Of a stretch of DNA of 64,000 nt, positions 59,037 through 64,000 are shown piece by piece. Position numbers and translations under genes: made by a program. Origin of the DNA: Bradyrhizobium sp. LHD-71 (GTDB lineage: Bacteria; Pseudomonadota; Alphaproteobacteria; Rhizobiales; Xanthobacteraceae); the NCBI RefSeq assembly GCF_031157255.1, contig NZ_JAVIFX010000004.1:1-64000 (forward strand), given 5' to 3'. Each line of letters begins with the position of its first letter. Positions within the stretch are counted from its first letter, which is position 1. The notes below the pieces were generated by a model. That model saw nothing but the letters and a program-made list of their open reading frames with translations, ran no database searches and was not told the origin of the DNA.

Positions 59037-59909
59037 TCAATGCAGGCGATTGACCGAGGCCAGATCAGCCTCGCCGAAGCGTTCCAGAACGACCTTCAGC
59101 ACGATGGTCAGGAGCGCCACGGCGGCCAGCACCATCGAGGCCGTGAATGCGCCGACGATGTTGTAGTCGTGGAACAGCAACTCGATCTGCAACGGCAGGG
59201 TTGTGGTGACACCGCGAATGTTTCCGGACACGACGGAGACCGCGCCGAATTCTCCCATGACCCGCGCGTTACACAGGATGGCGCCATAAACAACCGCCCA
59301 TTTCACGTTTGGCAATGTGACCCGCACAAATGTTGCAAAGCCGGAAGCGCCGAGCGTCACGGCGGCTTCTTCCTCGTCGGTACCCTGCACTTGCATCAGC
59401 GGGATCAGTTCGCGGGCGACGAACGGCGCAGTCACGAACATGCTGGCGAGAAAGATCGCCGGAAGCGCGAACATGATCTTGATGTCGAACTGCTCGAGCA
59501 GCGGCCCGAACAGACCCTGTGTGCCGTAAACGAACAGGTAGGCGACGCCGGCGACGATCGGCGAGATCGAATACGGCAGCTCGATCAGCGCGATCAGCAG
59601 GGTGCGGCCGGGGAACTCGAATTTCGTCACGGTCCATGCCGCCGCGAGACCGAACAGGATATTGACAGGCACCACGACCAGCGCCGTCAGGAGTGTCAGC
59701 CAGATCGCATAGGCAATCGCTGGGTCGGTCAGGTTCTTGAAGAACACGCCAATCCCTTGCGAGAACGCCGACGTGAAGATCAGGATCAACGGCGCGGCGA
59801 GAAAGAAGCCGGTCAGGACAAGGACGACGCCAAGCAGGATTCGTCGCGTGGCACGCCCCGCCCCCACGGGCGTCAGCATCTTTTTGCTCTGGCTCGGAGG
59901 CGCGCGCAT
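59037..59909 (-). CDS. cysW: Sulfate ABC transporter permease CysW
   Basis: The 290-residue inner-membrane subunit has six hydrophobic segments. The permease core runs AIWLTLLTALVVVPVNILFG, LIELPYSISPIVAG and the EAA-type loop EEAAVTLGASGFATFVRVTLPN (read in parts), with VMGEFGAVSVVSGNIRG near residue 220. It is the partner of CysT, whose stop lies one base before this start. The gene that should follow, cysA, is not there; the next gene on this strand is glcB. Confidence 0.93.
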   Translation of the reverse strand: MRAPPSQSKKMLTPVGAGRATRRILLGVVLVLTGFFLAAPLILIFTSAFSQGIGVFFKNLTDPAIAYAIWLTLLTALVVVPVNILFGLAAAWTVTKFEFPGRTLLIALIELPYSISPIVAGVAYLFVYGTQGLFGPLLEQFDIKIMFALPAIFLASMFVTAPFVARELIPLMQVQGTDEEEAAVTLGASGFATFVRVTLPNVKWAVVYGAILCNARVMGEFGAVSVVSGNIRGVTTTLPLQIELLFHDYNIVGAFTASMVLAAVALLTIVLKVVLERFGEADLASVNRLH

Positions 59910-59910
59910 G

Positions 59911-60738
59911 TCAGTCCCCTCGCCCGAGATACCGCAGATGCCATGCCTGGATGATGTTGGTGACGATCAGCATGACGAAGGCCATCGCCAGCATCACCGT
60001 GGCAATCGCCGCAGCGGCGCCGTAGTTGTATTCTTCGAGGCGAATGAAGGCCAGCAGCGCCACGATTTCGGTTTTCATCGGCTGGTTGCCGGCGATGAAA
60101 ATCACCGCGCCAAACTCGCCGAGACACCGGGCGAAGGCCAGCGAGCAACCGGCGAGAAAGGCGGGAAATATCGACGGAAAAATCACTTTCCGTAGAATCT
60201 GCCAGTCGCTGGCTCCGAGCGAACGACTAGCCTCCTCGACATCGGTGCCGAGATCCTCGATCACCGGCTGCACCGTGCGCACGACAAACGGCACGCTGGT
60301 GAACGCCATGGCGATTGCGATACCAAGCGGCGTATACGAGACAGAGACTCCGATCGAGTCCAACGGCGCGCCGAACCAGCCGTTTTTGGCGAACAGTGCC
60401 GTCAGCGCGAGGCCCGCGACCGCAGTCGGCAATGCGAAGGGAACGTCGACCAGCGCGTCGAGCACACGCTTGCCCGGAAATTCATAGCGCGCAAGGACCC
60501 ATGCCAGCAGCAAACCGTAGACTGCGTTGAACAGCGTCGCGGCGAGCGCCATGGTCACGGTTACACGGATCGCCGAAAGCGTTCGGGGGGCTGACAGGAT
60601 GGTCCAGAACTGTTCAACGCCGACGTCCGACGCTCGGAGGATCAGCGCGCAGAGTGGCAGCAGCACGATCGCGCCGAGATAGAGCACGGTCGTGCCGAGA
60701 GCCAGGCCGAAACCGGGTATGACGCTTCGCTGGCGCAC
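59911..60738 (-). CDS. cysT: Sulfate ABC transporter permease CysT
   Basis: The 275-residue CysT/CysU permease has FALPTAVAGLALTALFAKNGWFG, VIEDLGTDVEEASRSLGASDW (EAA loop, in part) and LGEFGAVIFIAGNQPMKTEI, typical of the sulfate/molybdate group. Six membrane segments. It is followed at once by cysW and preceded by the binding-protein gene 49 bases away. Confidence 0.93.
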   Translation of the reverse strand: MRQRSVIPGFGLALGTTVLYLGAIVLLPLCALILRASDVGVEQFWTILSAPRTLSAIRVTVTMALAATLFNAVYGLLLAWVLARYEFPGKRVLDALVDVPFALPTAVAGLALTALFAKNGWFGAPLDSIGVSVSYTPLGIAIAMAFTSVPFVVRTVQPVIEDLGTDVEEASRSLGASDWQILRKVIFPSIFPAFLAGCSLAFARCLGEFGAVIFIAGNQPMKTEIVALLAFIRLEEYNYGAAAAIATVMLAMAFVMLIVTNIIQAWHLRYLGRGD

Positions 60739-60787
60739 CTGGAATAATCGTTCAATGAGCGCCGGCTCGGCGCGGTCGAATCAGTAT

Positions 60788-61804
60788 CTACCGCGCCCCG
60801 AACAATTGATCGAGCTTGGCGTCGGGATCGAGGTGCTCCTTGTTGACCTTGTCCCAGCCACCGAACTCTTCCTCGACCTTCACCAGCTTCACCGGCGGGA
60901 ATCGGTCCTTGAACTGGGCGGCGACCTTCTCATTGTTCACGCGGTTGTATTGCCTTGCGAGAATGGTCTGCCCCTCCTCGGAATAGAGATACTCGAGGTA
61001 GGCGGTCGCGAGCGGGCGGGTGCCATGCTTGTCGACGAACTTGTCGACCACCGACACCGGAAACTCGGCCAGCACGCTGATCGACGGCACCACCACCTCG
61101 ACCTTGTCCTTGCCCACGAGATCGCGGATGGCGTTGGTTTCCGCCTCGAATGTGATCAGCACGTCACCAGTCTGCCTCTCCACGAACGTGGTCGTCGCGG
61201 CGCGGCCGCCGGTATCGAACACCGGCACATTGTTGAACAGCTGCTTGATGAACTCGTCAGTCTTTGCGCCCTCGCCGTATTTCGCTTTCGCATAGGCATA
61301 CGCGGCAAGATAGGTGTAGCGGGCGTTGCCCGAGGTCTTCGGGTTGGGGAAGATCACCTTGACGTCGGACCGAACCAGATCGTCCCAGTCCTTGATGTTC
61401 TTCGGATTGCCGGCGCGCACCAGGAAGGCCGGCAGCGAATAATAGGGCGAAGAGTTGTTCGGCAGCCGCTTCTGCCAGTCTTTCGGAATCAGTTTACCGC
61501 GGTCGTGGAGCACCTGCACGTCGGTAACCTGGTTGAAGGTCACGACGTCGGCCTCCAGCCCCTCCAGGATAGAACGCGCTTGCCGCGATGAGCCGTTGTG
61601 CGACTGGTTGATCGTAACGTCCTGCCCGGTCTTGGCCTTGTAGGACTTGGCGAAGGCGGCGTTGATCTCGACGTAGAGTTCGCGCGCAATGTCGTAGGAT
61701 ACGTTCAGCAACGTGTTGGGATTTTGCGCGTAGATCGGGGTCGCGGAACCAACCGCGAAGGCGGCCGCAACGGCGATGGTCGTCAGGCGAGTGCGGATGT
61801 TCAT
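60788..61804 (-). CDS. Sulfate ABC transporter substrate-binding protein
   Basis: The 338-residue periplasmic protein has a signal peptide (TTIAVAAAFAVGSATPIYAQ) and the Sbp/CysP fold: LLNVSYDIARELYVEINAAF, INQSHNGSSRQARSILEGL (sulfate-binding Ser/Gly loop), FPNPKTSGNARYTYLAAYAY and VVPSISVLAEFPVSVVDKF. Whether it is the Sbp or CysP type cannot be told by eye. It is in the cysD-cysNC-sbp-cysT-cysW order. Confidence 0.93.
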   Translation of the reverse strand: MNIRTRLTTIAVAAAFAVGSATPIYAQNPNTLLNVSYDIARELYVEINAAFAKSYKAKTGQDVTINQSHNGSSRQARSILEGLEADVVTFNQVTDVQVLHDRGKLIPKDWQKRLPNNSSPYYSLPAFLVRAGNPKNIKDWDDLVRSDVKVIFPNPKTSGNARYTYLAAYAYAKAKYGEGAKTDEFIKQLFNNVPVFDTGGRAATTTFVERQTGDVLITFEAETNAIRDLVGKDKVEVVVPSISVLAEFPVSVVDKFVDKHGTRPLATAYLEYLYSEEGQTILARQYNRVNNEKVAAQFKDRFPPVKLVKVEEEFGGWDKVNKEHLDPDAKLDQLFGAR

Positions 61805-61825
61805 GGGCGTAACCTGTCCTGTTGA

Positions 61826-63769
61826 TCAGATATTCGCTGCAAGGTCGGCAAGTTCCTCGAACAGCACGCCGCGCTGCGCCAGCATGCGTTCGATTTCATC
61901 GGTGGCCTCGGCGACGGATTTTGTTCCGGTATCGAGCACCAACTCAGCGTTCGTCGGCGGCTGATAGCCGCCGTCGGTTCCGGTGAAACCGTGGATCTGC
62001 CCCGCTCGGGCCTTCCGGTAGTGGCCCTTCGGATCGCGCGCCTCGCAAACCTCGGCAGAGGTCGCAACATGGACCTCATGGAATAACTCGTCGGCGATAC
62101 GGCGCGCCTGCGCCCGGTCGGCGAACCCCGGTGAAACCGCGGCAACGATCGCGACATGGCCGTTGCGGGCAAGATGCGAGGCGACTTCGGCGAGGCGACG
62201 GATGTTTTCGCTGCGATCTTCGGCGGAGAAGCCGAGGTCACCATTCAGACCGGCACGCAAGGTGTCGCCATCGAGCATGATCGGCGAGCCGCCGCGGCTG
62301 AACAAGCGCCGTTCCAGCGCCCGCGCCAGCGTGGACTTGCCGGACGCCGGAAGCCCCGTCAGCCAGATCACCGCGCCCTTATGCCGGAAGCGCGCGGAGC
62401 GTTCGTCGGGACGAAGGGCGGATTCCACCGGCACGATATCGACCGGCACCCCGCGCGCCCCGGCATCGACGCTCAACACCAGGCCGCCGCCGGCGATGCG
62501 GCCGTTGACCTCGATCACGAGCCGGCCGGTACGCGGATTGTCCGAGTAAGTGTCCGCCGCTATCGGTTGAGCCAGCGAAAGATCAATCTCGCCGACATGG
62601 TTGCGACCGATCGATCGCGTGCCCACGCTGGAGAGTTCGCCCGGATCGACAGCATTTTCAATTGCGACCACAGTCGCGCGGCTTTCCATTGTGCCAAGAC
62701 GGACCAGCATGGTCGCGCCTGCCGTCACCGGCGTATCGTGCAGCCAGAAGATCCGCGCCTTCAGACGCCGCGTGTCACGCACCAATGCCGATGAATGCGC
62801 TATCACATCGCCGCGTTCGAGAAACAGCTCGCGGTCGAGCGTAATGCCGACCGAACGGCCGGCGCCTTGGGGCGCTGACACCGGCGTGACAGGCCAGCCC
62901 TCGACCGTCTTGACCCGCGCGATCTTGCCTGCAGGCATGATGACGATCTCGTCGCCGACCTTGAGCGCGCCCGATTCGACACGTCCGGCGACAATCCGGC
63001 GATCGTCGAACTTGTAGACGGCCTGGACCGGAAGCCGCAGCGGCAACTCGTCCATCTGCCGCGCGGGCGCCAGTTGATCGAGCGCCTCCACCACGGTCGG
63101 CCCCACGTACCAGCCGATCTGGGGCGTGCGTGCCGCGACACCGTCGCCGTCACGCGCGGAAATCGGAATCACCGCTGTCGGACTGACGCCGAGGCCATCG
63201 AGATGGGCGCAGATCTCGTCGCTGATCTCGCGATAGCGCGCATGACTGAAGCCAACGCGGTCCATCTTGTTGATGACCACCGCCACCTGGCGAATGCCCA
63301 AGAGGTGCAGCAAATAGCCGTGACGACGCGTCTGGTCACGCACGCCCTCGGCGGCGTCGATGATCAGCACCGCGGCGTCGGCCTGCGAGGCGCCGGTGAT
63401 CATATTGCGCAGGAATTCAGCGTGGCCGGGCGCGTCGATCAGCACGACTTCGCGCGCATTGGTGCGAAAACGGATCTGCGTGGTGTCGATGGTGATGCCC
63501 TGATCGCGCTCGGTCTGCAGCGCGTCGAGCAGGAACGACCACTCGAACGGCATACCGCGGCGTGCGCTGACGGCCTTCAGCATCTCCAGCTTGCCGTCCG
63601 GCAGGCTGCCCGTCTCATGCAGCAGCCGCCCGACCAGCGTCGACTTGCCGTGATCGACATGGCCGACAATGACGATACGTACCTGCGGCCGGGCCTGACC
63701 TTGAACCAATTCAGGCGGTACGGCGCGAAGATCGTGTGCGCTTGCGGAGCTTGCGAGCTGGATATTCAT
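61826..63769 (-). CDS. cysNC: Bifunctional ATP sulfurylase GTPase subunit / APS kinase
   Basis: The 647-residue fusion joins CysN (residues 1 to about 440) and CysC (about 450-647), like NodQ of rhizobia. CysN has the GTPase motifs [16 protein letters not shown] near residue 36, [21 protein letters not shown]. CysC has the P-loop [14 protein letters not shown] near 473 and a C-terminal [12 protein letters not shown]-like segment ([14 protein letters not shown]). It makes APS and then PAPS, with CysD encoded 15 bases upstream. Cytoplasmic. Confidence 0.96.
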   Translation of the reverse strand: MNIQLASSASAHDLRAVPPELVQGQARPQVRIVIVGHVDHGKSTLVGRLLHETGSLPDGKLEMLKAVSARRGMPFEWSFLLDALQTERDQGITIDTTQIRFRTNAREVVLIDAPGHAEFLRNMITGASQADAAVLIIDAAEGVRDQTRRHGYLLHLLGIRQVAVVINKMDRVGFSHARYREISDEICAHLDGLGVSPTAVIPISARDGDGVAARTPQIGWYVGPTVVEALDQLAPARQMDELPLRLPVQAVYKFDDRRIVAGRVESGALKVGDEIVIMPAGKIARVKTVEGWPVTPVSAPQGAGRSVGITLDRELFLERGDVIAHSSALVRDTRRLKARIFWLHDTPVTAGATMLVRLGTMESRATVVAIENAVDPGELSSVGTRSIGRNHVGEIDLSLAQPIAADTYSDNPRTGRLVIEVNGRIAGGGLVLSVDAGARGVPVDIVPVESALRPDERSARFRHKGAVIWLTGLPASGKSTLARALERRLFSRGGSPIMLDGDTLRAGLNGDLGFSAEDRSENIRRLAEVASHLARNGHVAIVAAVSPGFADRAQARRIADELFHEVHVATSAEVCEARDPKGHYRKARAGQIHGFTGTDGGYQPPTNAELVLDTGTKSVAEATDEIERMLAQRGVLFEELADLAANI

Positions 63770-63784
63770 CGCGATGACTCGAAT

Positions 63785-64000
63785 TTACAGGTAGCCGGAG
63801 ACACGCAGGCGTTCGAAGGCGTCCTCGGTCTCGTGATCAAGCGCGCGCCCCGCCCGTTCCGGCACCTTCGTTTGCTCGAGCTCGTGCAGGATCTCGGCGA
63901 TCGTCGAGGCAGCTGAAGCGACCGGGAACGTAATGTCGGCATCGCCAAGCGAACGATAGCGCTTGCCGTTCTTCGACAGGTACAGCGGGATGATCGGAAT
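63785..64000 (-). CDS. cysD: Sulfate adenylyltransferase subunit 2 (C-terminal part only)
   Basis: The last 71 or so residues are visible, ending AFERLRVSGYL-stop, with IPLYLSKNGKRYRSLGDADI and ITFPVASAASTIAEILHELE, typical of the CysD C-terminus. The gene continues past the right edge. CysD is the ATP-pyrophosphatase subunit that works with CysN. The 15-base gap to cysNC indicates one operon. Confidence 0.95.
   Translation of the reverse strand: MPIIPLYLSKNGKRYRSLGDADITFPVASAASTIAEILHELEQTKVPERAGRALDHETEDAFERLRVSGYL

Overview
The window is high-GC chromosomal DNA from an alphaproteobacterium. The best fit is the Bradyrhizobium/Rhodopseudomonas/Nitrobacter group. This is inferred from the cycM-kdsB-pheA neighbourhood, a PhyR-NepR-EcfG general stress response locus, a urt-ure urea cluster, a Tad pilus locus and typical palindromic REP elements. 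No rRNA, tRNA, CRISPR array, transposase or phage gene was seen. The repeats are short palindromes, not insertion sequences.

Layout. 1-2.5 kb: a polysaccharide flippase cut by the left edge, a FemAB/BioF2-type acyltransferase and a 58-residue membrane protein. 2.7-7.6 kb: metH and metF, with a structured metF leader. 8.0-11.6 kb: a luciferase-like monooxygenase, pheA, kdsB and the membrane-anchored cytochrome cycM. 11.8-19.6 kb: a Yej-type peptide ABC importer with two tandem binding proteins. 19.8-22.0 kb: an NlpC/P60 hydrolase and an M17 aminopeptidase. 22.2-34.0 kb: a full Tad/Flp pilus locus. Flp, CpaA-F, TadB and TadC are on the minus strand; TadD, a stand-alone secretin N-domain protein, TadE and TadF/G are on the plus strand. 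34.1-35.9 kb: IF-1 and a RhlE-type DEAD-box helicase. 36.4-47.8 kb: urtABCDE followed by ureD, ureA, ureB, ureC, a small monooxygenase, ureE, ureF and ureG, with a sigma-54 promoter in front of urtA.

47.9-56.7 kb is the most interesting region. A HisKA_2/HWE-type sensor kinase, ecfG, nepR and phyR are surrounded by small secreted or membrane proteins, an L,D-transpeptidase, two tandem DUF2865 proteins and a CsbD protein. Reading the intergenic DNA by eye, I find GGAAC-N16/17-CGTT (EcfG-type) promoter sequences in front of the kinase, a secreted protein gene, the L,D-transpeptidase operon, a small membrane protein gene and csbD. Weaker versions lie back to back between nepR and phyR. The regulator therefore appears to sit inside a compact cluster of its own target genes, mostly envelope functions.

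56.7-64.0 kb: malate synthase G, then an assimilatory sulfate cluster (cysW, cysT, sulfate-binding protein, cysNC fusion, and cysD cut by the right edge) with no cysA in the expected place.

Functions are called from protein motifs read by eye and from gene context. No database search was run.
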